Shown piece by piece: positions 41,613 to 56,764 of a DNA stretch of 64,000 nt (position 1 is its first letter; each line of letters begins with the position of its first letter). The stretch comes from Eucalyptus grandis. Lineage: Eukaryota > Streptophyta > Magnoliopsida > Myrtales > Myrtaceae. The stretch is from NCBI RefSeq assembly GCF_016545825.1, contig NC_052616.1, positions 55,869,623 through 55,933,622 on the forward strand. The letters are read 5' to 3'. Made by a program: the position numbers and the translations under genes. The notes below the pieces were generated by a model. It saw nothing but the letters and a program-made list of their open reading frames with translations. It ran no database searches and was not told where the DNA came from.

Positions 41613-42792
41613 GTTGGAGAATAGGGGATGGCCTCTCAGTGTCACTTTGGTTTGACAATTGGCACCCTAGGGCCCCGTTGAACTTATTCTTCTCGGAGTT
41701 GATCATCTATAGTTCTGGTCTTTCTAGGTAGATTTCAATGGTAGACCTCTTTTCGAACGATGGCCAGGCTATCAAGTCAGTGTTGGAGTCGTGGGAGTAC
41801 CCCAACTCTCCCTATCTTTGAACCAGGATTGTTTTTATTGGAGGGAGAATTTAGCGGGCCAATTTACGGTTGCATCGGCTTGGGAGGCCTTTAGGTGGAA
41901 GAAACCCCGGGTCTTTTGACATCCTTTCATCTAGAGCAATACCATCATACCTTGGTACCAATTTCACCTTTGGTTCATTACCAAGTGAAGGCTTCCCACC
42001 CAAGCTCTCCTCCTATCTTATGGTAGGATAGATACTGGCTCCTGCCCCATTTTGCAATGAATTGCTTGACTCTATTGATCATCTATTTTTGGGTGTCGCA
42101 TTACGACTGCTATTACTTTCTTTTGGGTAGCTAAATGCAACCTGCCATGGCAAAATAGGTCTTGGAGTGAGAATCTTCATTGGGCCATAACCTTGCTTTC
42201 GAGAAAGGATTTTTATAAATGCATTGCCCACTTTTCTTTTGGTGTGCTTTGCCATATTATTTGGAAGAAAATGAACAATATACTCTTCAGAGAGGAGCCG
42301 CTCACCGTCTCGGCCATCAAGAAGCATCTTCTAAAAATTGTTAAAGATAAGGCTCTCACCTTCAAAAATGTGGAGGACTCTACTAGGAATAGGAGGCTAC
42401 AGTGTAGTTGGGACATTGACCTAATCATTTTCGCTGCTGGAGATCTTCAGCCATCCATTTAATTTGCCGGGTGGTTGAGGGCTTTGCTGATCATGCACCT
42501 TAGACTAAGGTTGATGCTGCTTGCGGTGGGAGGCGGTTAATTCTCACCACTCTTGCCCTGGGTGTTATGTTGGTTTGCATTTGGTTGGCGGTTGTTCATG
42601 TCGTTCTTGTGCTTTCTTGCTCTTCTTGTTTTTCTTGTTTTTCTTGTTTTGGCTGCTTGGCCTTTCCTCCCGGCTTCCTTCCACTCATAATGATTCTTTT
42701 CATCTTGAGTGCAAGTTTTTGAAGCCGTGTTCATTTGTACAGTTTGGCATTTCCCTATTATATTGCTTACTTTTACCAAAAGAAAAAAAAAA
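41613..42792 (+). mobile_element. 5'-truncated LINE with poly(A)
   Basis: Plus-strand frames read RIGDGLSVSLWFDNWHP, RLGRPLGGRNP, then a zf-RVT-like region ending CHIIWKKMNNILFREE (about 42,250-42,300). This is the C-terminal part of an L1-type ORF2 protein, after the reverse transcriptase. Several stops and frameshifts. A T/C-rich 3' UTR follows and ends in an A-run at 42,779-42,792. 5' truncation is normal for LINE insertions. Confidence 0.75.
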
Positions 42793-42860
42793 GATAGAAG
42801 AAAAAAGTGAGTTTTTTCTTTATGAAGGTTATCAATCTCTTTGTGCCATAATCTTGAGAA

Positions 42861-44087
42861 TGTTAGGGAAATCCCTTATGATATTTTGAAGATGACAAAA
42901 TAAATTAAATGTTACTAACATGTTTAATGGTTGAGTAATAGACCATGCAGATGATAGAACATATAAAAAATATTGCCGAAGTCTATACTTGGAAGAACCG
43001 GAAGACATACTCTATACTAGAGCTAAACTTATTGAGACTGTATCCAAACCTTAAGGCTAAATATGTTCAAAAGCAGAATATGTTTAAATTTATGTCTAGA
43101 TTGTAAAGTCTATTTTAGATAGAAGACACTCAACTCTACTTTAGACGGAAGACACTCAAACTTTACTTTCAATAGAACACTCTCAGATTTTACATCAAGA
43201 ATGAGAAATAAGTCTAGAACATGACAAGGTTTAGAACAAAGCATGTTCAGAACGAGACAACTTGATAGAACGTAACACAAGCCCCAAACATATAACGGCT
43301 AGTAATCTAGTTTGGATCCTACATCAAGAGAGATTTGATTGACTAAATCTAATTTATTGACAATTGGATCTTGAAGAAAAGAACTTTCTAAACAAAGAAG
43401 CTCTACTTATGGAAACCGAGATTTTGTTTCTATGGATGATTATAATCAAAGTGGGATTCTACTTTTGTTACTCAACAGCTACTAAATCTTCTAGATACAG
43501 ATCTATCCAATAGATAGATTGGAAGACGATCTTTTAGATACTGTCCAATGACTAGTTTAGAAGTGAATGAGTATTTAAGGAGATCAAGGAATGATGAACA
43601 AGTAAGAGACAGAGCGTAAAATTTATAATTCCAAAGTCCGAGTGAACTTCGATCATACACTTGTCTCTTGTGAGTTTAAACATTTGTGATCGTGAGAGAA
43701 ATACCAAAAGAGTAACTTAGTGAAATAGTATGATCTACCACTGAGTGTTTGCACTCAAAGTTTTAATCTCTTATTAATCGTATAATGGAATCAGCCAAAA
43801 GGCTGTTAGCGTGAGAGAGTGGATGTAGGCTTAATTTAAGCCGAACCACTATAAATTTTGTGTGCAACATTCTCTTCTCTTAACTCTTCATATTTAAATT
43901 TGTTGCATACTTACAGGTTATTTCAGAAGTCTATTCGATCACATAACAAATTCTGAACATCTAATCGTTTATCAAGCTTTGATCCTTATTTAGACTTTGC
44001 TCGAAATTTATTTTATTGCGTATATTTGCTAAGGTTTATTTTAAACAACTATTCACTCCCCTCTAGGTGTTCGTACTAGCACTTTCA
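42861..44087 (+). repeat. 5' LTR of the gag-only Copia
   Basis: Full-length LTR with TG/CA ends; paired with 47169-48397. It lies about 70 bp past the LINE poly(A). Confidence 0.88.
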
Positions 44088-44089
44088 AT

Positions 44090-44102
44090 TGGTATCAAAG
44101 CC
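44090..44102 (+). other. tRNA-Met primer-binding site
   Basis: TGGTATCAAAGCC two bases after the 5' LTR; matches the common Copia primer site complementary to initiator tRNA-Met. Confidence 0.85.
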
Positions 44103-44178
44103 AAGTGCTCGTTTTATTAAAGTGTTTTTACCTTTGAGTTAAAGATCTTCTATAACTAGTATCTTGGCACCAGAACTT

Positions 44179-45667
44179 ATGGAATGGCAAAGCAACACTA
44201 GGTCACCCTATTTCGATGGAAATAAATACAACGTTTTGAAAAACAAAATGAAAGCATTCTTAAGATCAAGAGATCCCTTGCAATGGGATATTGTGGAAAA
44301 ATGAATCAATCTCATTGTTGCGTCTACATCAAATAAGAATAGCAAAATAAAGAAACCAAATCCCTTGCTCCTATGCCTCGGACGAAGATATCCAAAAGAG
44401 AAGCTCTTGATACAAAAGCAATTTATTCTTTATATTGCGCCTTGTCTCCTACTGAATATAATAGAATTTCTTCATGTGAAACAGCTAAGGAAGTTTGAGA
44501 TAGATTTCACATTACTTATGAATGGACTGATCGTGTAAAAGAGACAAAAGTAAACTTCTTGCTTGGCCAATATGAATCTTTCAAGATGAAGCCAGGAGAG
44601 TCAATTAGAGATATGTTCAATTGTTTTACATAAATTGTAAATGGTTTGGCGTATCAAGGTAATCCAATTTCTTCCCCAATGAAGGTCAACAAACTTTTGC
44701 GAGATCTTTAAGAAGATTGGAACTATGTTAAGACCTCAATCCGAGAGACTCATAAGATTATGCCACTCTCCGTTGATGAATTAATTAGCACTCTTCAATC
44801 CTACGAAGTGGAACAAATCATTGATGAAGATCACGAAGGTAAGAAGTCTATTGCTTTAAAATCTAATGTTGATTCTAATGATACGAGACTCATAAAATGA
44901 CACGGACGATGAAAAACTTGCTTTTATGATCAAGAAATTCAAAAAGCCAAATAGAAAATGAAGGAAATTCAGTGGAAGAAAACAATACAAGCAGAATAGG
45001 CAGAAAAGAACCATGAAAGAAGATGACGAATAAGAAAATATATGCTTGATGGCACGTTCAGGCTTAGACTCAAATTCGGAATCAAAATCAAAGTCTGATT
45101 CGGACACAGACTCAGAATTCGACAAGGAAATCGAGGTAAGTCATTTAGAAATTCCTACTAAGGTATTTAAGTATATAAATGAGCTTTGCTTAAATCTCAA
45201 ATCTTCTCTTAAAAGGATCTCCAAACTAAAAAGGAAAATTCATGGCTTAAGCAACAGGATCTTTCTCGAAAAGAAAAGTTTGAAATTTTGCAAAAATATT
45301 TTCTACAAACAAAAGAAAGCCGAGATTTACTTGTCAACGAAAATGATTTTTAAAGAAAGAATTTTCAAATATTTCGACAAAATTTTCAAAGGGTTCAAAA
45401 ACATTAGAGCATATTATTTACATACGAGTACCTTACTATAACAAGTTGGGACTTGGTTTTAATAAAGAAAGTGACTCTCCAATAGATTTTCCTAAAGTCA
45501 AGGAGAGACTTAGACAAAGACCTCTTAGACTTGCGTACAAAAAGAATTTTTAAAGGATATTTACAAAATCTGTTGGTCGAAATGCCCTCAAGTGTTCAAA
45601 TTGTGGAAATTCAGAACACTTTGAGAAAGAATGTCCTAAAGTCTGGAGACCTATTAAGAGAGATTGA
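44179..45667 (+). pseudogene. Copia gag, degenerate, with CCHC zinc knuckle
   Basis: Capsid-type protein of the gag-only element. From ATG at 44179 it reads MEWQSNTRSPYFDGNKYNVL, then after stops VNFLLGQYESFKMKPGESIR and ISTLQSYEVEQ (UBN2-type gag). An acidic Ser/Asp run follows (SESKSKSDSDTDSEF, about 45,085), then a Lys/Leu-rich, probably coiled-coil part. The zinc knuckle CSNCGNSEHFEKEC is at 45593-45634 (C-x2-C-x4-H-x4-C). At least six in-frame stops or frame changes separate these blocks, so no full gag can be made. The knuckle itself has all four ligands. Confidence 0.8.
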
Positions 45668-45699
45668 GTAAAAACAACATACTCTACTAACTCTTATGT

Positions 45700-47154
45700 A
45701 CCCAATAAAATATGGGTACTAAAGAAAAGATGAGTTGTTTTTGCAAGAAATAAAGGAAAAGAAGAAAGAGAATTTGGTAAGGAATGTATGTTTTTCTTTT
45801 TCTCAATTTGGTTTGAGTACATAATTTAAAAATTCTCATTATGTTATTTTCGTGCCTTGATTGATTTAGATTTTATAATGATCATATTCTATGATTTGTT
45901 TTATTGAAGGAAGAATCGTGTGATTTGTTTTCATGATTCATAAAGTTGAGATTTGATTTAATATGTGTGATTATTTTTTATATCTTGCTTAGAGACAATT
46001 GAGTTTATTTGGTTTGATTTTATGCTCTCGGATTTTGTTATATTTTACAAAGTGAAAATCTATTTTATATGATATTAATTTATTATGCAAGATATTCCTT
46101 CTTAGATAATCAAGGATTTTATTCTCTCTAATTTTATTATGCTGTGACTAAGTGAGAATTTCTTTTTCAATATATTATTGTGCATAATGTTCTTTCCTTA
46201 AATAATATTTAATTCTCTATGAAGATTTTATATTTTGCTCTAACGAAATAGAAGGATCCAAATTGATGGATACCAAAAAGGAAATGAGATTTTACCAAAA
46301 AATAAAATAAAATAAATTTTTTACCAAAAAAAAAAAAAGGAAATGAGTTCATCGCAGGAAATTCTATAAGGGAAGAATGATTGCGAATTTATGCAAATCA
46401 TGATTGCGAATTTATGCAAATCATGGTGCAATCAAAAAGGGGAGAATGTGAATCCAAAAGAAAGGAAAAGAATCGTGATCACCTCAAAAGGCAACAAATT
46501 GAGGGGGAGCATTAATCAATTATGGAAAAATCTTTTTGAATCGATCGTGATCTTGATTATTATGGAAGAAAGGAAAAGGTAAATGTGTCAGAACTTGTTA
46601 AGATCTATAAAATCCGGTTAGTGCATCTTTTATTACCTTTTGTCATTACATATCTCTTATTTACAAAAAAAAAAAAAAAATTAAGGAATTTTATAATGCA
46701 TCCGTGATTTTTATTGGATATTTACTAATATATATGATCGAAGTGAGCTATATTGCATATCTTTAATATTCGATTTACTTTGTAAAAGCTTTTTTTTTTT
46801 TTTGGGAAATTGTGTTTCATACGAGATGTATTTATTGTTGTTTTATATTCTCTACGTGATACTATTTCCATTGTTATCACTTTTTGATTATGACAAAAAT
46901 GGGGAGAGGATATAAATATGTATATGTGTTGATTGGTCAATATTATTTATTACATAATATTGAGCTGCGATTATTTTTCTATATATTGTTATGCTCAATC
47001 TATTTGCTATCTCCTGCTATATTTTTATTTGAATTACATTCTTTGAATACTCATATTTAAAGACGATTCATGTGCTTAAGATTGCCCTGATTTATTATTA
47101 TCTTTAAAAGCATATTTATACATCTGCATATTCAGAGATTGTTTTGTCATTATC
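45700..47154. other. Non-coding filler in the gag-only Copia
   Basis: AT-rich sequence where pol would be expected. Contains A-runs near 46,325 and 46,665 and a T-run near 46,790. A short repeat 'atgattgcgaatttatgcaaatc' occurs twice at about 46,378-46,425. No domain recognised. Confidence 0.6.
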
Positions 47155-47168
47155 AAAAATGGGGAGAT
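47155..47168 (+). other. Polypurine tract of the gag-only Copia
   Basis: AAAAATGGGGAGAT directly before the 3' LTR start TGTTAGGG. Confidence 0.8.
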
Positions 47169-48397
47169 TGTTAGGGAAATCTCTTATGATATTTTGAAGA
47201 TGATAAAATAAATCAAATGCTGCTAACGTGTGTAATGGTTGAGTGATAGACTATGCAGATGATAGAACATGTAAATGATATTGTTGAAATCTATACTTGG
47301 AAAAACCAGAAGATAGACTCTATGCTAAAACTGAACTTATTCAGACTATGTCTAGACCTTAAGGCTGAATATGTTCAAAAGCATAATATGTTTAGACTTA
47401 CGTCCAGATTGTAAAGTCTATTTCAAATAGAAGACACTCGACATTACTTCAGATGGAAGATGCTCAGACTCTACTTTTGACAGAACACTCTCAGACTTTA
47501 CATCCAAAACGAGACACAAGTTTAAAACATGACAAGGTTCAGAACGAGACAACTTGACAGAACGTAACACAAGCCCCAAACATATAACGGCTAGTAATCT
47601 GGTTTGGATTCTACATCAAGAGAGATTTGATTGACTCAATTTAATTGATTGACAATTGGATATTGAAAACGAGAAATTTCTAAATGAAAAAGTTCTACTT
47701 ATGGAAACCAAGATTCTGTTTGTATGGATGATCGGAATCAATTTGGGATTCTACTTCTGTCACTCAATGGCTACTAAATCTTCTAGATACAGATCTGTCC
47801 AATTAGTAGATTGGAAGACGATCCTTTAGATACTGTGTAATGGCTAGTTTGAAAGTGAATGGATATTGAAGGAGATTAAGGACCGATGAGCAAGTTAGAG
47901 ACATCGTGTAGAATTTATAATTTCAAAGTTCAAGCGAACTTCGATCATACACTTGTCTCTTGTGAGCTTAAACATTTGTGATCGTAAGAGAAATACCAAA
48001 AGAGTGACTTAGTGAGATAGTGTGATCTACCACTGAGTGTTTGTACTCAAAGTTGTAATCTCCTGTTGATCGTATAGTGGAATCTAACCAGAAGGCTGTT
48101 AGTGTGGGAGAGTAGACGTAGGCTTGATCTAAGCTGAACCACTATTAATTTCGTGTGCGACATTCTCTTCTCTTAACTCTTCATATTTAAGTCTGTTGCA
48201 TACTTACAGGTTATTTCAGAAGTTTGTTCCATCACATAATAGATTTTGAACATCTACCAGAAGTCTGGTGACTCGTTTATCAGACTCAGATCCTTATTCA
48301 AACTTTGCTCGAAATTTATTTTATTCTGTATATATTTGCCAAGGTTTATTTTAAATACCTATTCATCCCCCTCTAGGTGTTTGTACTAGCACTTTCA
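47169..48397 (+). repeat. 3' LTR of the gag-only Copia
   Basis: Pairs with 42861-44087; diverged from it by many scattered substitutions, mostly transitions. Confidence 0.88.
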
Positions 48398-48402
48398 GAG
48401 AG

Positions 48403-48640
48403 AAGATTATTGTTGTATTCCAAATTTTTTTAGAAGTCTAGTGGATTCGCAAAGTGCCTCTACGCGGAGACGTAGCCCAAGTTTGGGTGAATTTTGTCAA
48501 CAAATTTCCTGGCGTGTTTTTCTAATTCTATTCTTTTATTATTATATTCTGCCTGGTGAATTATTTGCGAGTGTTATTTTTCTAGAATCGTCTTGTGATT
48601 TCTTAACATCTGCTCCTCCTGCTGCAGCCACTCTTCCATA
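48403..48640 (+). repeat. Probable end of an interrupted Copia LTR
   Basis: 'gtggattcgcaaagtgcctctacgcggagacgtag' style sequence (48,442-48,476) and the T-rich run after it look like the distal part of Copia LTRs. It could complete the LTR begun at 41,311, split first by the LINE and then by the gag-only Copia. The 170-residue open frame at 48,441-48,953 is not a recognised gene. Confidence 0.4.
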
Positions 48641-48718
48641 CCATCAAGGCTACCCCAACATAATTGCACAGCATGTGTCATTGCCATCGATCTTCCATTT
48701 CGCCAATCCGACCCTTGT

Positions 48719-48756
<38 letters not shown>

Positions 48757-49440
48757 CATCTACATGGCGATGGCCACATGGCAGCTATGGCAATGTTGAC
48801 GACAAAAGATGCACGTCACCTGGGCGGGGAGCTATTAGGGGAGAGACAGTGAGGGAGATCACAGGGGTGTCTTTATGGTTTTTCGAGTTTGGGCTAAAAG
48901 TTGGTGATTCAGTGTACTTTGTTTTGCTTGTCCAAGCTTGCTGTTCATGTTAAGTTCACACATTGCCAATTAAAAGGTTTCCTTAATGGAATAGCCCAAA
49001 ACTAAGAGAGTGGATAATAGCGATCCTTGGAGAGCGGAGCCATCTCATTGGTCATTACCGATGCCCGTCCGGCAAAGGCTGGTGGTGGGGTGCCACCCCT
49101 TTGATATATATTAAAAAAAAAAAAACAAGTTTGTTTGTTTTATCAATTTTGATATATCCCCGCACTCTATTGGGAGAAGATATGAGCACATCAAATTGTT
49201 ATCTAGTGTGGATCAACATAAAAATACGTCTTCCGGAGATTATATTGTATCACGAGTACCAGGTAAGAGGAGACAGAAGCAATAGGGTACTAGAATAGCT
49301 TGATTCGTACATCATGTTAGATAATGAAGTAGACTGCAACCTGCATAGATCAAAGGTTTGACTTCGGCCGTTTCAAGGGGCTTACAGATTGCCCCATGAA
49401 TTTATAGGTAGCCGGGTCCACGCCCAAAGAGATAGAGTTT
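48641..49440. other. Intergenic, 3' side of CRK pseudogene; (GA)n at 48,722-48,751
   Basis: No gene recognised. A GA microsatellite of about 30 bp lies at 48,722-48,751. 49,300-49,440, adjacent to the CRK stop codon, has a partial relative at 56,400-56,600 ('cttgattcgtacatcatgttagataatgaagta' against 'cccgattggtacattgtgttagattataaagta'), so it is CRK 3' flank shared with the fragment at 56,765. Confidence 0.5.
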
Positions 49441-52455
<3,015 letters not shown>

Positions 52456-53829
52456 TGTTGAAGATGAGACGTATGAGTCGTCCTCTCCGACCGCGTGGTA
52501 TAATTATAAGTAAAAGATCGATAGCAATGATAAATCACGCAGATGTAGTGGAATGACATGTTTTAAGAGTAGCTCTCTCTAAATTATTTTCTATGTGGAG
52601 AACAAAATAATTTTCTCAACGATGGTCGTTGCTTAGAATGTATTCAATGTACAAAAGCCAGCTTTACTAATATATATTAGTATATAATAACGCTATTCCT
52701 TGTCCAAGATTAACTTTAAAAGTGTAATGAGTTTAGAGAACCTTCCAACTAGTCAACTAACAACAATTTGAAAGCATCTTTAGAGATTTTATCATTACCC
52801 TTATCTTTATAGATTTTATCATTAGGTTGAAAAACTTGTGTTTGAACAAATCAAAGCGGTTTTCCAGAAGCGAAGTATAGATTTGAGTTAACATCAACAT
52901 TTAATATTAACATCAAATTATTTAAATAGGCTTATTCTATCACAACCGCTTGAAATAATTTATTATACATCTAACTCTTCATGATATCATGCCCATGTAA
53001 TTAAGAAAGTATATGGGCAGGATAAGCCGTCCCCAAAGTAGTTTTAGACACAATAAATTGGTGCATAGGTTCGGAGTATATCATATAGCATAAGCTTATA
53101 GAGGATGATAGGGTAATGAAGTAGGCAAGGAAAATCGGTCAAAGTGCCTTTGCGTGACTAGCCCGAACTGTGTGCTGCGTTTTATATAATTTTTTTTTAT
53201 TTCTCAAATTTAAAAAATATATCAAATTTTTGGGACAGTGAAAAATGCTTTTTAATTAATAAAAAACTCCGTCCGAGTATGATCTTTAGGATGGATAATA
53301 TCTTTCTTATCATCTAGTAAATTTATTCTTCTGGATAGACTACATTGGAATTATTAATCATTATTGCTGAGATAAAAAAAAAAAAAAGGTGGTAAATATT
53401 TCTGAATTAAGAGAGATTGACCAAGCGCAAAGAAGACTAGCGGGCAGGGCTTGCTGGCATGGGATAATATAATATGGCAAACCAAGGCCGATTATAAAGT
53501 CTCTCAAGCAATAATTCAACATAAAATAACCCTGCAGATTAAAAAGTATATGATATCTTGGTATAAGTGCACCGACAGTTTTAATATTGTAATAGAAGCG
53601 GTGTTGACCAGTCAAAAAGGTGGACAGAAAAACAAAAAGTCACCGCCTTATAAACAAGAAAGCGCAGCGCATGACCGAGGCTAAACGAAAGGGAGGGCTC
53701 ATAACGTCTAAAGGAAAGCAATATAAAAAACGAATGACAGAGAAAAATTCGTTCAAGGGATTCAAGCCCTCAGTTCATATAATTAAAGTAACTTTCGGAG
53801 TTAAAGTGATATATTAGAAGTTATGTGAA
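52456..53829. promoter_or_regulatory. Upstream region of the CRK pseudogene with inverted W-boxes
   Basis: AT-rich 5' flank. At 53604-53615 the inverted pair TTGACC/AGTCAA (TTGAC, two bases, GTCAA) forms a palindromic double W-box, and TTGACC occurs again near 53,417. These are about 0.95-1.16 kb upstream of the start codon. The 53,620-53,817 open frame (basic, 65 residues) has no motif I recognise. Confidence 0.5.
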
Positions 53830-54353
53830 TTTTGAACAGCAAAGCCTGATTTAGGAGTTGTTAAACTATGAAATTATATAGAAATAATAGTTTAAGGTTG
53901 TGGGGAATTACAATGGTTAAAATAATCAATTCCGTAATGCAATATGATCAGAATGAATTTTTGAAATTTTGCACTTAAGTTCTGCATAGCAGACATTTTG
54001 TTAGCGCGTAGACATTGTTTTGTTAGTGAATAAGCTTGACTTAGTTGATTGACAATTATGATAGGTTTTACTTGGTTTTGATATTATTTTCCACTAAATT
54101 GATAGGATTTCGAGTTCATGGGCTTGAAATAAATTTTAAGGTTTGGCTTAGACTTTTCCAAGTGAGTGGTGCATGTCTTTTCTCTATATTATGAAATCAT
54201 GTCTTGAAAATGATTGATTCTTGATGTATTATGATTATTGAAAGCATGTTTGTTACACAAAATCTGGATTGGATATTTATTGCATTTTGATATTTGTGAA
54301 TGGTTTGAGAAGTTTTTAGGAAAAAGTGTTGTGAAATATTATGCGCTCGCGCG

Positions 54354-54423
<70 letters not shown>

Positions 54424-55236
54424 AATATGTACATTTATTATTTGTGAACTTGGTTTATGAAATAGGCTGTGAAATGTATTCTATTTTATACAATAAATTT
54501 TGAAATAGTTTGTGAAATGTATTTTGAGTTATGAAATGGATTCTAGATTTAATTTGTGGATTATTGGAGGTTGGTGGTTTGATACCCATACCGTTGGTGT
54601 TTATGGGTATGTAAATTGGTTTCAAGAAGGATAATAGGTGAGGACTTTGCCAAAGGAGGAATCTTAGCTGCATTGTCATCAAATGTTATGTCACCATAGT
54701 GGATGGATAATGAGCATGAGGTTGATCAATGAACTAGACTATTGACGTATGGTTCTGATATTTGTTAATTAAAGAAATATTTCTTATATGTAAATGATCA
54801 AGTTAAATTGATATATCTCATTTTGATCTTGTATGTGTATTACATACTAGATATGAGATAAGAGTTATGGTAATCTTTTGCAAATGTGCACATTAGATGC
54901 TCAATTTGTTTATAAGCAACATGTACCATTCACTGATATGCGATTGCTTATTTTATTCTTCTTACATTAGGATGAGTGCGTTATTGACGATGACTTTTGG
55001 GTGTGTGTGTGTGTGTTGATAGTTGCTGAATAGTTGTTGGATTTAGCTGATTTCTGAGATGTATACATTCTTTTTGGGGATTGTAGAAACTCTTATACTG
55101 TAACCAACTTTTTTTTTTATCATATATTTAGATTGATATATACTTTTTAATAGCAGGTTTAAGTTGGTTTCTGTTTGAGACAGCTTTCTTCACATATTGT
55201 CATGTTATTTCCTCTATTGTAGGATAAGGACGTGAC
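53830..55236. repeat. Possible LTR remnant with compound microsatellite
   Basis: The end 'ggataaggacgtgaca' at about 55,222-55,236 resembles the 'ggggcgtgaca' end of long Gypsy LTRs. It is followed at once by 'aatataacatccc', which resembles their start, as if two LTR ends abut. A matching start on the left is not clear. No gene. Confidence 0.3.
54343..54420. repeat. Compound (GC)n(AC)n(AT)n microsatellite
   Basis: Alternating purine-pyrimidine throughout: GC/CG steps to 54,361, about eleven CA units, then about eighteen TA units. The Ala-Arg / His-Thr / Ile-Tyr open frame is its translation. Confidence 0.95.
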
Positions 55237-56764
55237 AAATATAACATCCCAAATTCCACTTAGTTTCCGTTGAGCTATTCCGAACTTCGAATTTCTGTTC
55301 TCCCTAATCTAGATGAACTCGCATATCCTGTTGGTGAATCATTTTCAACAACGTTGAGTAAATACATCATTGACTGCGCAAGATATCCAATGCTTCTTCT
55401 AGAAACCATAAATGTTAATAATAATATATCATACACATACTATCAGATGATGTACATCATATAGTTTCTCTCATCGATATATCTAGATGGTCGCACGAGT
55501 ATGATTCTTGAGGTGGCCCTCACAGTTCAAGAAGAGGCCCCCATAGTGTAACACTTCGTCCCAGGTGGCATTTTGTTCCGTTGTTTACACATATCGGCCA
55601 ATGTTACATATACCTACTAATAATGGATATAACAAATGAAGAGACGTTAACATATCCGATCCGGTTTTACATATAAAATATAAAATACAGTTGCACAAAG
55701 AATATGATGGAATGAATTTGTTATACTTAAAATTTCTTTCAAATATTTTTGTTTTCCCAACCTTGGCTAAATCGATCTTTTCTTCTCCTCGTTGATTCTC
55801 TATGTCAATCACTCCTTTAATTTCAAGAAGACAAGCTAATTTTAATTTGATTGTCAAATGGAGGATAATACAAGAAGCAATCTCTAAGGATGTGTTTACT
55901 TCATGAAAAACTTCATGACAAAGGAAAATACTTATTGTGGAAATCATTTTCAGTTATTTGGTGATATGCTAGAAAGTGTGACTAGAAACATTGAGGCGTA
56001 GTAGGTGAAAAGCTACAGCACGTCAGTCGTAAGAGACTTGTCATGCTTGGGAAAGTGATTTCAACTATTTGCTATCAGGACTTCGTTTTCTTAATATGAA
56101 GTGCGTATGCTTTTTTTGACCGTAGATATTTTTACGTTGATTAATCATCTTCAACAAATCCAACACGCGAAGAATCCAGAAAAAAATATTTGCAAAAAAC
56201 TTTTTGACACCTTCAATTTGCTAAGGTATAAAAAGAAATTATACAGTTAATCCTAATAAAACAAGGGCTGTCATAACATTTTGACCCTATTGGAAATGCT
56301 CAATCAAGTCTTAAGTTTTTCATAAGGTACAATCAAGTACTAAATTTTATTCAATATATATTGAAGTGCTTTATTTAGAGGAAAGAGAAGCTAATGAATT
56401 ATTTGAATAGCCCGATTGGTACATTGTGTTAGATTATAAAGTAATACCCACGAATCCTGAAATGTTTTCTTCAAATACTTGAGTCTTTTAGAGCTGCCTG
56501 GATAGATCAAAAGCTTGAATTTAATGGTTTTGTATGGCTTGTAAGGCATCCTATGAACTTTTAAGTAGCTGGATTCATGAGTTCATATGATTAAAAAAAA
56601 AAAAAAAGATGGTGCATTCATTTTATTTTCCACGTGGGCATATTCCCACTTAGATGTCTGATGAACTTACAGAGAGTTTCGACCTTTAAAAAGAAAAAAA
56701 CTTATCTGAACAGAATTTCGTATCGTCTTGCTTCCGAATTCAACTTCCATCCTTTGGTAATACT
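55237..56764. other. Intergenic AT-rich sequence
   Basis: No gene or clear repeat boundaries. 56,400-56,600 is related to the CRK 3' flank at 49,300-49,400. An A-run occurs at 56,592-56,607. Small open frames (55,270-55,464; 55,585-55,947) show no motif. Confidence 0.5.

Larger units (their letters stand above)
42861..48397 (+). mobile_element. Gag-only Copia element with two LTRs
   Basis: Direct LTRs at 42861-44087 and 47169-48397 (1227 and 1229 bp), TGTTAGGGAAATC...GCACTTTCA. A primer site TGGTATCAAAGCC begins at 44090, and the polypurine tract AAAAATGGGGAGAT precedes the 3' LTR. Target sites GAGAA (42856-42860) and GAGAG (48398-48402) agree at four of five bases. Only a broken gag is coding; no protease, integrase or reverse transcriptase is present between 45,670 and 47,154. 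In the first ~130 aligned LTR bases I count about 15 differences, so the insertion is old. Confidence 0.88.

Noticed and set aside
53620..53817. Basic 65-residue open frame upstream of the CRK pseudogene
   Set aside because: No motif, no partner, AT-rich intergenic context.
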